From Chlamydomonas sphaeroides (taxonomy: Eukaryota; Chlorophyta; Chlorophyceae; Chlamydomonadales; Chlamydomonadaceae), in assembly GCA_001662425.1 (NCBI GenBank), contig BDDC01000038.1, positions 82,960-146,959 of the forward strand: a DNA stretch of 64,000 nt, read 5' to 3'. The position numbers and the translations under genes are program-made. Shown here piece by piece: positions 22,294 through 34,500 of this stretch. The notes beneath the pieces were generated by a model. It was not told the DNA's origin, made no database searches, and was given only the letters and a program-made list of their open reading frames with translations. Positions within the stretch are counted from its first letter, which is position 1. Every line of letters begins with the position of its first letter.

Positions 22294-22723
22294 CTAGCGT
22301 GCGTCCTCCTCGTCAACATTCGGCGGCTCCCACGGCTCCGACGGCAGCTCAAGCGCCGCCGCCGCAGCAGCAGCAGCCAGCGGCGCCTTCCCCACCGCCG
22401 CCGCCGGCGGCGGCGGCTGCTCGTCCTGCGGCGGCGGCAACCACGGCGGCGGCGGCGACGGCGCCTTGGGCGCCGCGGCCTTGTCTAGCAAGCCGCCAGA
22501 CAAGTCGTGCGCAAGCGGCGACCGGATCGGCGGTGGCGGCGGCGGCGGCGGCGCTCCTGCTCCCGACGGCTCTGACGGTGAGCCGCCGAGCCACAGGGAC
22601 CGCTCATCGTTGCCGTGTTGCAACGGTTGGTGTTGCTGCGCCAGCGGCGGAGGTGGTGGCGGCGGCGGCATCGACGGCGCCGCCAGCCTCCCAGCCGCCG
22701 CCGGCCGGACCGCCGCCGCCGCA

Positions 22724-22768
<45 letters not shown>

Positions 22769-24445
22769 TGGTGCTGCTGGAGCGAGTGCAGCGGCTGCAT
22801 GCTGGGGACGGCCAGCGCGCGCGGCGGCGGCGGCGGCCCGGGGCGGCGCGACGCGGCTGCGTGCGCTGGCGGCGGGCGCGCGGCGGCCGAGGCCGCGGAG
22901 CCGCCATGCTCCAGAGCCTGTGGGGGAGGCGGGGAAGGTGGGCACGGTGAGGTAAATGTGGGGAGGTGGTCTCGCTGCTGTGCTGGCAGCGCTTGGCGGG
23001 TCCAGGCGGCCAGAGGGGCAGAACAGGCCGGCAGGGCCAGGGGTGCTGTGTCAGGCGGGCAGGCAACCAGCCAGCCGGAAGGCCGCCCAGTCCCCCGGGG
23101 GCCAGCGGCCGCGGCCTTGTCCGGCTGCACTGCAACACCACCACCGGGGCCGTCAGTCAAGTGTCCTCAGCCCGCCGCCAGCTCCCCCGCCCGCGCCGTC
23201 CAGTACCACCGCCCCGAGCCCCGCTCGGCTGCTCCCTAACCTGCAGCCCCTGGGCTCCGCATCCGGGATCCCACCATCCCCGTCTCCACACATCCACGCA
23301 CCACCGCCAACCTCCACATTGCGCAGGGCATCATGTGGTGGCTGTACGGCACCTGCACACCATCCCAACGCAGCACCGCCTCACCTGCTCCACCAGCTGC
23401 ACCTCCTTGGCCGCCTCCGCTGCCGCCAGCCGCCGCTCCGGGTCCGCCTCCCAGCACGCCGCCAGCGCCGCCGCCAGCCGCGGCGGGCAGCGGCCCAGCG
23501 GCAGCGCCGCCAGGGCCGGCCGCCGCCCCCGTACGGCAACCTCGTACGCGATGATGGCGGCGTTGGCGTGCGCCCACGGCCGCACGCCGGACAGCATCTC
23601 GTATACGAGCATGGCCCAGGCGTACATGTCCTGCGGTACGACGGGCGGTACGGCACGGTTCGGAGTGGGCGGGTGCCGTGACGCTATCCGAGGTGCCGTC
23701 CGAGGAGCGGGGCAGGGCCCGGTCGGGACGGCCCCCGCCCCTGATGGTCCCCCAAGCACCGAAAACACATTGGCGGCCACAGGGTTCCCAACTGCCGGGG
23801 GTAGCAGCACTGACTCAGCTCCTTGACGCTCGGGCGTTTAGCATGGGGTACGGCAGGGCACATGCAAATAGTACGACAACGCGGTACATGTCGTACGGCA
23901 CTCTGGGCGCGCCAGCCGCGACCCACCGCCTTGGGCGTGAGTATGAAGTTGCGCGCGTCGAAGCTCTCCGGCGGCAGGTAGGCGGCGGTGCCGGCCTCCG
24001 GGTGGTTGGTGACGAGCACCGAGGTGCGCAGGCGGGCGAGGCCGAAGTCGGCGATGCGGACCTGGGGCCGGCGGCGGCAGGCCGGGGCCGGCGGGGGAAT
24101 CCCGGGGATGGGTGCGCTTAGGGTTCGTGCCAGCGGTGACCACGCGGAGCCTATTGGAATGGGCGACAGGTCGGCGCTCCCTCGCGCTTACCACGGACCA
24201 TGGTACCCCCCCGCGGCACTCCCCCGCGCCCTGGCCCCCCCAGCTGCCCCGGCGCCCCACCGGGCCTGGCCCCACCGGGCCTGGCCCCACCGGGCCTGGC
24301 CCCACCGGGCCTGGCCCCACCGGGCCTGGCCCCACTGGGCCGCCGCCCACGCGCTTCCCCCGCACTGCATCCCTCTTCCCTCCCCTGCCCTCTGCCCCGT
24401 GCCCCTGCCCCCGCGCACCTCGGGCGTGTCGCTGGTGGGCTGGTT

Positions 24446-24485
<40 letters not shown>

Positions 24486-27400
24486 GTGGGGTGCAGGTAC
24501 GACAGCCCCGCAGCCACCTGAGTGCAGGGGGGCGTGTGTGCAAGGGCGAGGCGAGCGCGGAGAGGGTTGGCTGGCTGGAGGGCGGCAGGGCGGCAGGGCC
24601 GTGGGGGGGGGGCGTACCGCACTCTCGACCGCACAACGCAGGAGCGGTGCGGCTCGCAGCACACTGCGTTGCACCATCGTCATCCCAACGCTCGTCACGT
24701 ACGGCAGCACATGTACGGCAGCTCATGTACGGCACGTCTCACACACGGCGTCGACCCACCTCCCGCGCAATGTGCAGCACCAGCGGCAGCGGCAGCAGCC
24801 GCCCCGGCCGCCGGCCGGGCCCGGCGCTCGGAGCGGCGTCCGCGTCCGCGTGTCGCGCCCTGTCCGGATCCGGATCCGGAGGTAGATCCGGATCCTGGTC
24901 GTGGGGTCTGCTGTACAGCAGGCGCTCCAGGCTGGCCTCGCACCGCTCCATGACCTGCATGCCGGCCGGGTCGGGTTGAGGTCGCGTCACGGCTAGGCAC
25001 GTACGGCTGAGCAAGTACGGCCTCGCACCGCTCCCTGATGGGCTGCGTGCGGTTGGCGGCGCGCATGGTGTGTACGGCATGTCGAGTACGGCATGACATG
25101 TGCGGCAACCCACCAGGCACAGCCGCGGCGGCGTGAGGCAGGCGGCCAGCAGCCGCACGATGTTGGGGTGGCAGCAGCGGCCCAGCACCTCTACCTGCGC
25201 AAGGGGCCGGGGATTGGCCGTTGCCGCCGACACGGTGGGATCCAAACACACGCCCATGATGCCAGCCATCACGACCAGGACGATAAGCATCGCACCGGTG
25301 CAAGTAGGTATCGCCGTACGTATCGCGGCGCGGCCCCTCCGTGCACCGCACGCCGCTGGCCCGCACGCGCCGCCCCACCCGCCCCGGCCCCCACGCAGCC
25401 GCGCCCCCACCGCCCCGCCCCTCACCTCGCTGGCAAAGCAGCGCAGCAGCGCGCTGGCCTGGGGCGACACCCCCGCACCGCCGCCGCCGCCGCCGCCTCC
25501 TCCTGCCGCCGCCGCCGCCGCCGCTGCTCCCGCTGTGCCGCCGCCGCCGCCTCCCGCTGTGCCGGCGCCCGTCTCCTGCGCCACGCCGGCCCCGGCTCCG
25601 CCTGCTGCTCCCGGCGCCCCCTGGGCGTAGCGGCCCCAGTCCAGGCCCTCGCCCATGATCTGTGGGCCGACGGACGCACGAGTCGGGCACCGCTGCAAGA
25701 CCCACAGCCGCCCCACAGCCGCCCGCCGCCAGCTACCGGCCGCCCCCAGCGCACACGTCAGGATCGCCTCCCGTCCCCTCGGCCCTCCGGCCGTCTCCCC
25801 AGCCCCCAGCTCTTGCCTTGTACCGAATGCCGCCCCCGCCGCAACCCCGCCANNNNNNNNNNNNNNNNNNNNNNNNNNNNNNNNNNNNNNNNNNNNNNNN
25901 NNNNNNNNNNNNNNNNNNNNNNNNNNNNNNNNNNNNNNNNNNNNNNNNNNNNNNNNNNNNNNNNNNNNNNNNNNNNNNNNNNNNNNNNNNNNNNNNNNNN
26001 NNNNNNNNNNNNNNNNNNNNNNNNNNNNNNNNNNNNNNNNNNNNNNNNNNNNNNNNNNNNNNNNNNNNNNNNNNNNNNNNNNNNNNNNNNNNNNNNNNNN
26101 NNNNNNNNNNNNNNNNNNNNNNNNNNNNNNNNNNNNNNNNNNNNNNNNNNNNNNNNNNNNNNNNNNNNNNNNNNNNNNNNNNNNNNNNNNNNNNNNNNNN
26201 NNNNNNNNNNNNNNNNNNNNNNNNNNNNNNNNNNNNNNNNNNNNNNNNNNNNNNNNNNNNNNNNNNNNNNNNNNNNNNNNNNNNNNNNNNNNNNNNNNNN
26301 NNNNNNNNNNNNNNNNNNNNNNNNNNNNNNNNNNNNNNNNNNNNNNNNNNNNNNNNNNNNNNNNNNNNNNNNNNNNNNNNTCCCTTACCAAACCCCCCTC
26401 TCCCACCTTGACCGCCACCTGCTGCCCCCGCCACACGCCCGCCATCACGCGCCCCTGCGCGCCGCGGCCCAGCGGCGGCCCCGGCAGCAACGACACCATG
26501 TCCGCCGCCTCCGCCGCCGGCCCGCCGCCCCCGCCGCCAGCGGCAGCGTCGGCGCCGCCGACGGGCAACACCGGCAGCGGCCTCCGGGAGCCGCCGCCGC
26601 CGCTGGTGTCGCCAGCGTCGGCGGCGCCGTCAGCCGGGAGCAGTGACTCCATCCGCAGCGCTATCCCGGGCACCGGCGGCGTCGCTGGCGTGACAATGAG
26701 GCGGCGGTCAAAGGGGTCCGACGGCCGGCTTGCCGGCGGCGCCGAGCTGGGGCCTGACGTGGCAGCGGACGGAGGAGGGCGCCGGGTGCGAGCGCAAGCG
26801 GTCATGTGGGCGTCCTGTCGCCTAGTTCCCCAGCTGGGGCCTGACCTGCACCAACCCACAGCACGTGCCAAGGGATGCACGGCCAGAGATGCACAGAGAA
26901 GGTGGCCTCCCCACAGTGCGCGCACGCGCATGCCCACAAACACGCGCACGGGGTGGCACTCTGTTTCGGCCCTAACAGTCGAACACACGTGCGGGCAGCG
27001 CGCAGGCGTAGGGCACCGCTGCAACGTGGCACAAGCCAACGTGCCAACAAGCCAACGTGGCACAAGCCTTGCGGCCGCTGCTCGCGCACACGCGCCCTCC
27101 AGCGGCCACCCACCGCCGTCGGCGGAGCCGCCCCGCCGCGGGGGAGTGCCCGCCGCCGCCGCCGCGGCACCAGCGGCGCCGCTGGCGGCGCCGGCAGAGG
27201 CGCGCCCAAATCGCGAGACCCGGCGCGCAGGGATGCGCACCACCCCGGCACTGGCTCCCTCAGTGAGGTCAGCGGCGCTGTCTCCGCACGACCTGCCGCC
27301 GCCGCCATCCGCCGCCGGCGTCGGTGGCAGCGGCAGGCTGCCGGCCACGCCGCCGCCGCCGCCGCCGCCGGTCTTGCCGCCGCCGCCGCTGATGCAGTTG

Positions 27401-30400
27401 TCCTCGGCTGAGTCACCCAACCGCGACATCGCCGCCGCAGCCGCCGCGGAACGCCTCAGCGCGCCGGACAGCCCTTGGCGCCGCGGCGACGGCCGCTGCG
27501 CCGCCGGCGACGCCGCCACGCCGGGATCCCAGACGAGGACCTCCACGCTGGCCTTGCCGAACGGCCCGGCGGCGCCGCCGGCGGCGCCGCCCCGCTCCGA
27601 GCTGGCGCCGCCGGCATCGACGTCGGCGTCGGCGGCGGAGGCGCCGGAGGGGCTGCTCTTGCGGCAGGGCCGGCTGCGGCTGCGCGGCGGCGGCAGCGGC
27701 GTGCGGCTGTAGCACAGCGCCAGCGCCGCGGCAACCAGCAGCAGCAGGCCGACGCCTGGCGCCAGGGGTGGGGTGCGGGGGCCACACGAGGCATGAGCGG
27801 CCACGCACACAGCCGGGCACGTGCGGCGGCAGGGGCACGTGCGGGCAAGGCGCTCGATGGCGCCGGGCTCCCCTGCCGCGCCGCCCTGGGGTCGGCGGCG
27901 CTGTTCGCCGCGACGCAAGTCACAGGCACGGCATGGCCTCGGCCCCATGCCGGCCCCTGCTCCCATGGCACGAACCCCAACGGGGCCCCACCCCAGACGC
28001 GCACCTCCCAGGACCCCCGCCAGCACCGGCGCCGCGGAGAAGCCGCCGCCGCCGCCGCCGCCGCCGCCGCCCGCCGCCGTGGGGACGGGGGCGCCGCCAT
28101 GGTCGTCGCCGGCCACCAGAGCGTCAACGGCGGCGCCCCAGTCGCCTGGCTCGCCCGGAAGCGTGAAGTTGGGGGAGTGGAAGAGCGCGTGGTAGCAGCC
28201 CACGGGCCCTAGGGCGTCAATGCAGCCGGCGGGGATGACGAAGTCGCACAGGTACAGCGTGTTGACCTGCGGCGGGGCGGCGGCGGAGGGGAAAGGCAGG
28301 GGGAGGCTGCTGAGGTTCGTGCCGTGGCAGGGTTGGAGGACCTTGCCCACAAGCACACGCGCGTACACACACACGCATGCCGTTTCCCCGCCGCTTCCCC
28401 ACGCCGCAGCCTGCTGCCCCACCGCGTGCATGTTGTAGTTGGTGGGCTGCGCCAGGCCTGTCTCCGGGTCCAGGTCCGCCCCCGCCATGGCCACGTCCGA
28501 CAGCACGCCGCGGTCGGGCCAGCAGCGGGAGAGCAGCTGGGGGGAGGGAAGGGGGAGGCGGGCCAGGGTTAGTGCCGGGCGTACGTGCTGGCGGCGGGTA
28601 CCGGCGCAGCGGAGGCCGTGCCCCTGGCCAGGGGCTGCAGCCGGCGCGGCCGCACCGCAACCACAGCTTCACACGCGCAGCTAACCTAGCGGACCCCTGC
28701 ATGCGTTGCAATGTGCTGCCTGCTGGTGTGTCCCGACACGTGCGAGGCAGCCCGGCAGCACGCGCCGGCGTGGCCCTGTCTGTCGGCGGCCCTGCTGCGG
28801 CGCCCTGCGCTGCTGCAAGCCCCCACCGGAGCGCGGCGCACGCTCATGCCGTAGCACCCTTCCAAGGTGCCGCACACCCCCTACCCCAAGAGGGTGCGGA
28901 GGTAAGCACACCAAGACACGGAGATACAGCCCATGCGCACCGGCGCGTTTGTGTCGTTGCGGCAGCCCTGCTGCGGCACGCCGGTGCGGCCCCTCTGCGT
29001 GCCGGGGAAGGCGGCGGGCCGCGGCCACGACAGCACCTGACTCACCACCTGTGCGGTTTCGGTGGGGCCCAGGAGGGAAGGGAAGGGAGGCGCAGTGAGG
29101 TTGGGGAGCGTGGGGGCACACAGGCCCTGCTCCGCCTGCCGGTCGTATGCTCTCTCGCCGCCAACAGCGCCTGGCCCGCCGCCCGCAGCGCGGCGCGGGG
29201 CCAGGGCCGGCACCAGAGCAACGACGGGCACTCCCGAACTCTACACGGACACACAAACACACACGCTTTATTTCGGCCCTAACAAAGGAACACACGAGGA
29301 GGCCACCCCTCACGGCACAGGGGCCACCGCCGCCACACGGCGCATGGCGGAGCCACGGCGCTGCTTGCTGCCTTGGGCCAAAAGGCGCGGCGGGGGCTCC
29401 TGCGCCGCACCGCGGCCCGGCGCACGGTGCCGTGCCAACGTGCTAACGCTGTGGGGCCCCTCACAGGGCCCGCCCATCTGCGCACCTTGGGAGGGAAGCA
29501 CGTGCCTGCGCCGCACACATGCCCGGGCGCGTGAGCACAGACGGGGTGGGGGAGGCGGGGGAGGGGCCGGTCAGGGCGGCGGCACGAACCCGAGCTGCGG
29601 GCGTGCAGCTTGGGGAGGAGCGGGCTGGCAGCGGCGGCCACACGCCGGCGCCCAGCGGCCGTGCAGCGCTGCGCCGCTGCGCCCCTACAGCAGGACGTAC
29701 GGCCTGTGCGCCCCGCCGGCCCAAGCCGCAGCCCAAGCCACAGCGCCGGCGCCCCAGCGCCCGCTGCAGTGCGATCGGCACCCTAGCCGCAGCACTCACG
29801 CACGCTCATGATGCAGCCCTCCAGCCGCCACAGCGGCAGTGGCAGCGCGCCTGCATCTGCGTCTGCGTCTACGTTCGCGACCGCGTCCGAGTCCGCAGTC
29901 GGCAGCTCTGGTGGCCGTGAGGGCGCCAGCAGGTCTAGGCCCGGTGCTTGGCTGATGCTGAGCGCCCTGACGCCCGTTAGCATCAGGTTGCGCATCGTCA
30001 GCACAACGCCCGGGCCCAGCTGGACCTGCGAGCGTGCGGGTGTTGCGGGAGTGATATGTGGGTCGGGATTTGGCGGGTGGAGGATCGAGGCTGTGGCGGC
30101 AAGGGTGCACGGCAAAGCTGGGGGCCGGCCGTGGCGAGGGGTGGCGATGGAAACGGGTGGGAAACCGGAGAGGAAACGGCTCAGGGCTTGCCTTGTCAGA
30201 AACGTAGTTTAAGTCCAGGTGCACTATGTCCGAGCCGAACGTTATGTTGGGTCCCTCCAGCGTGAGGTTGTGGCGAAGCACCAGGACTGGGCGGGCGCCG
30301 GGGAAGTTGGCGCAGAAACGGATGGGATTAGATTGGTGTGGCCCAGTCTCCGGAAGGCTGTCGCTCATATAAATGTCATGGCTTAGCGCATCGTTGGCTG

Positions 30401-30740
30401 GCTGCACAAGAAGCAGTAGTTGCATCACGCGCGCCTGTCGGAGGCCCGGCGTACCCGGCAGCGACTGGAAGTGTCCCTCGCTCAAGCGGATGTCCATAGC
30501 CAGAGTTACGCTGGCGCACGCTGGCGCACGGTGCGAGCTTGAGACCGACAGAAACGCCTGAGCTACATCGTGCCCGGACAGCGCGATAACGCGCTCGCAG
30601 GCAATTGCAAGATGAGGTGCCGTCAGAGCCATCGCCAGCGAGGCTGTCAGCCATAGCCAGTGAGCCGCGCATATGCGCGATGGCTGGCCGCGCCGCGGCG
30701 AGGCCACTGTGCCTTTATCTGCTGCCCGATGCTGGAGCAC
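22294..30740 (-). CDS. Receptor-like TKL-type serine/threonine protein kinase, single membrane span, about 1285 aa visible
   Basis: Fourteen exons: 30740-30192, 30025-29804, 29048-28941, 28536-28423, 28266-28005, 27755-27114, 26753-26407, (gap), 25659-25426, 25194-25114, 24954-24760, 24517-24419, 24061-23927, 23630-23385, 22917-22294. A hydrophobic leader (WLWLTASLAMALTAPHLAIA) precedes a secreted ectodomain with the volvocine-type blocks HNLTLEGPNITFGSDIVHLD, GPGVVLTMRNLMLTGV and LSWPRPAAFPGTQ. A membrane helix near residues 410-432 (VGLLLLVAAALALCYS) leads to a basic, Gly/Ala-rich linker. The kinase domain has the glycine loop G728-R-G730-A-Q-G733, VAVK with K748, HRDLKPAN with D934, D956-F-G, and PPE in place of APE. 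An exon may be hidden in the gap between K748 and the C-helix (SEVEVLGRC). A Pro-rich tail with EP dipeptides follows. Intron 1 appears to use a GC donor (AAG|GCAAGC). Ligand and pathway are unknown. Confidence 0.9.
24255..24344. repeat. 15-nt tandem repeat in kinase intron
   Basis: Six copies of CCCCACCGGGCCTGG lie in tandem, the last one divergent, in the intron between exons 11 and 12 of the kinase gene. Confidence 0.9.
25853..26380. other. Assembly gap (528 N) inside the kinase gene
   Basis: A run of N interrupts the kinase between the exon ending in VAVK and the exon beginning IMGEGLDWG. Both flanking exons are phase 0, so the frame is not broken, but a short exon could be missing. Confidence 0.99.
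26946..26992 (+). repeat. Minisatellite unit in kinase intron
   Basis: A unit reading GGCACTCTGTTTCGGCCCTA and ending GTCGAACACACG lies in the kinase intron 27113-26754, opposite in orientation to the gene. Confidence 0.65.
29255..29296 (+). repeat. Minisatellite unit in kinase intron
   Basis: A unit reading TTTATTTCGGCCCTAACAAA and ending GGAACACACGA lies in the kinase intron between exons 2 and 3. Confidence 0.65.
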
Positions 30741-31575
30741 TGCAACCAGGTATCAGGGCCCAAACAACGCCTAAAGCTCACGAAAGCAGCTGAACGGACT
30801 TATGTTTCTTCTGCAGTCGCGCTTGTGCTCGTGGGCGTCACACGTTGCGCGTTAGACAGTCAACTGTCCTTTGCGTTTATAGCGCTGGCGTAATTGCCCG
30901 GTGACCGTAGGCCACGCAGGCACATTTTAAACGTGTGCGCCCTTCCAACCCCCGTCCGCCCCCAGGGTAGGCCAGGGTTCACATGACCTCCCACGACCCT
31001 CCCAGGCCCCCAGGTTCCCAGGATCCCTTGCCCTCTAATAAGCCCTCTGCCCCATCCTATTGATTGGCGTACTTGGGCATCCTATTGATTGGCGTAAGCG
31101 GGCTCCCATGCTGCGGGCGCTGTCCCCATTAGGGAGCCTCCCAAGCACGAGGCTCCCTCCCATTTCCTGCTCCCTCCTGCACCCCGACCAGTCTTCTGCG
31201 AAATCCATCGACATTGGCTGTGACGCCTGAGCTACCGGGGCAATAGAGCAGGGACAAGGCAGCGATACGTGGGCGGGAAGGCCAAAGGCCGGGCGGGGGG
31301 GTATGTGAGTGTGTCACCGGGTTGAGGCACGGCTTCCGGCGGGAATGCCACGATCCACGCGAGCTGCAGCTTCATCCGTGTGCGTATACCAAACGTAGGA
31401 AACGGCGCAGGCACTTTCTTACATCCTCTACTGACTGCTTGTACCTGTTGCGCGAGCGCGACCGCTGCGCTCCTGCGAACAGCTGCCTCGGCGCATTCCC
31501 TGAACCCCTTATGATGCCTCGGTAGCTACACATCAGCGCCCTGCTGTTGGCTGCACAGCAGCAGCGGACCCCGCG
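30741..31575. other. Divergent intergenic region (kinase / VPS54)
   Basis: The two start codons are 835 bp apart and read outward, so the region should carry both promoters. It contains a direct repeat carrying inverted CCAAT sequences (31053-31096). I see no coding exon in it. Confidence 0.6.
31053..31096. promoter_or_regulatory. Directly repeated element with inverted CCAAT box
   Basis: The 19-base sequence CATCCTATTGATTGGCGTA occurs at 31053-31071 and again, identically, at 31078-31096, a 25-bp period. The reverse complement of its core contains CCAAT. It lies about 480 bp before the VPS54 start and 310 bp before the kinase start. Function is inferred only from position and duplication. 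Confidence 0.4.
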
Positions 31576-34500
31576 ATGAGCGAACCTCAGGGCTCTGGGC
31601 CCGGCCCCGGCCCACCTGTGCGCCGGCAAGGCTCTACTACTGGCCTTAACAGTCATGCTACGTCGCGGAAACGCCTAAGCTCCAACGACTTCGACCGATC
31701 GCCATCGGTTTACACCGCTGGGCAGTCCCTCGTAACCGTGGTCAACGACCCTCGTGCTGATGCAACGAAGGGATGGGGCGCCTGGCTCGGTCTGGGCTTC
31801 AAAGTGCCAGACACAAGCTGGCAGGAGCCCCCGGTGCCCATCGACACCATGCGCTACCCACCCGTCTCCCGCCGCGACCTCTCAAAGTATCTGACGATCA
31901 TGGGCGACAGCCGCTACGAGGCCTTCCTCGCTGACCGCCAGAGTCTCGCGCTTGGCGGCATCACGCAGCAGCTCATAATGCAGCTGGGTGGCGGCGACGC
32001 AGACGCTGGCCACGATGCCGACGATGATGATGACGCCGACGGCAGCGCCAGCATCAGCGCCAGCGCGGACGACATCGCGCTCGAGCGCAGCTCCACCAGC
32101 AGTACCATCGCGCGCCAGCCGTCCACCGACACACGGCGGGGACCGGAGGGCGGCGAGGCGGGGCCTTCGGGCTCCTCGCGGCCGCCTCGCATCAAGCAGG
32201 GCGACGGGCTGGTCACAGCGCTCAAGGTGCGTAGCGGAGGAAGGGCCGTGCCAAGCCGGGATGGCTTGGGGCGTGGGGCTAGGCTGCGTCGCGGTGCCTG
32301 AGCGGCCCTGCGCGAGGCAGGACGGCAGCCCTGTGCCCCGGCGCCTCGTGAGCGGGCAGCCGTGACGTCACGTGCTCGGGCGGCGGCGTTGCAGCCCAGA
32401 GGGCGGCGCCGGGGGGCCGTCCTTGCAGTGGTGGCCCCTCTGGGGCTCTAGCGGTGGCCTCCTCTTGGGTCGGGTCCTTGCAGCGGTGGCCTGCACTGGG
32501 CTCCGGCTCCGCTAGGCGGTGCCTCAGCAGGCGCTGCGGTCCTTGAGTCCGACGGCCAGGGCGGCTGCGCGCCCGGCTCCAGGCCGGCCACACCGCACCG
32601 GCAGCCGGCGGGCCCGCCCTGCAATGCTCCATGGCCCAAACGTCGGGGACCGCCCAGCCCCAGGCCCCGGCCGGTGTGGGCATGCCGGGGCGGCGGCCCG
32701 GGAGGCGTGTAGCTGGCGCCGCCGGCTCGCGGGCAGCGGGGCGGCACGGCCCGGGTGGGATGGCAGCAGGGGCGGCGGCAGCGGTGGCGGCGGCGGCGGT
32801 TGCTCGGCGGCTCGCTGGCGCGGCCCTCGCCTGGGGCCCCGGCCGGTGCTCGTGGCTTAAGGGTCCGCCGCCGCGGGGCGGGGGCTCCGGCCCTGCAACC
32901 TGACCTGGGGCAGTGCCCCCCTCTAGCAAGGAGCGGCCACGCACCAGCCGACCGGGGCACGTGCCTGGGTGGGCGTGCCTGGGTGGGCGTGCCTGGGTGG
33001 GCGTGCCTGGGTGGGGTCCCTGCCTCCGTGCCTGGCTGGCTGGCGGCCTGGCGGGCTGCTGCCGCCCCGTCCGGTATCGTGCGGTGCCAGCCCACAGCCC
33101 CCCACACGCACCCCACAGGCCGCTGCCTCCATAGCTCGTCCCGGCCTGGTGTCGCCCCACCGCCTAAACGCCAACCGCCAACCGCCGCGCAGGTGGTGCC
33201 GCCGCTGTTCTTCAACGAGGACTTCTCGCTCAGCAGGTGTGCTTAGAAACAGGAACATGCTGTAGCACGACCCGGTGTGCGTGGGGAGGGGCTGCAGGCA
33301 GGGGAGCGGCGTGGCGTGTGAAGGAGCTTGTGGGTGTGTCAACGCCACACGAGAAAAGGTCGTGGCGCCAAGGGAGCGAGAGCCTGTGACCGCAAAGGCT
33401 GTACGCAGCGGCGCAGGCGGGATACGTGCGGGGGTGGCAGCATGCTCGGCCCTGGCCGCGCCTCTCTGGGCGGCCGTGGCAGGCCGTGCCACACCCACCC
33501 TGTGCCGGGTGTGTGCGACACGTCACTGCGTCACTGCAGCGCTGAGCACGGCGCTGCCTCGACCGCCCTGCACGTGCTTCTGCCGCCTATCGAGCGCCCG
33601 CCCGCCCGCCCGCCCGTCTCTTGTGCCCCTAGGCCTGAGGTGTTTGAGGCCATCTGCGGCTGCGAGGACGACGGCGAGATGTACACTCGCATCGACAAGC
33701 TCAGCGGGGCGCTGGTGGGCGGGGCTCGAGGAATGCGCTGCAGGCTTCAGTCTTGTGTCCAGCGGACGGCGGAGCTCGCGTCGTGCTGCCTACCCAGAGC
33801 TATCACGTACCATGCACAGTATGTTAGTACCTTGACACCCATGTACCCATGCTGCACGCCTCCGCCCCTGCTGCACGCCCCCGCTTCTGCTCACGGCAGG
33901 ACGTGGTGGAGAGCCAGCTCATGGTGGAGATCGCCTCCCGCAGCCGCGCCATCGTGAACGCGGGCAACTGCGTGCACGACCTCAACGCCAGCCTCTCGGA
34001 CGCACTGGCGCACATCCGCCGGCTGCGCGGCAACGTAAGGCAGCAGGCATTCACTGCCATACCCTTGTATGATGTACTGTTGTCACGTCGCATGAGAGCC
34101 GGCGTGCATGCATGTGTGCCATGCCCTCAATGTGGCCGTGGCGAGGGCACGTTGCTTCGTGCGCTGGCGCACATCCGGATGCCTGCTGCCCAGTTTAAGC
34201 AGGCGGGGCAGAGGTGGTGCCATGCCCCATGCCATGCTCCAGCGGTGCTAGCGTCATTGCTGTCCTGTCGTGTCGTGTCGTATGCTCAACTTTATGGGAC
34301 CGAATTAGATTGTCACCCCGTACGCGGCGCGCCCCATGTGCCTACGGCGTGGGACCGGCACTTGCGCGTGCGCAGCCCCGCCGGCTGCGGGGCAACGTGA
34401 GGCGGACGGCCGTTCTCAGCCGGCGGGCGTGTTGGCAGCCTCACCTCACTTCCCTCCCTGCGCGGCCTGAGCCCATACGCGCGAGCCTGCTCCCTGTTCG

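Noticed and set aside
24739..28506. A 1255-codon open frame across the gap
   Set aside because: It only exists because introns in this GC-rich DNA lack stops and N codons are read through; the spliced kinase uses parts of it.
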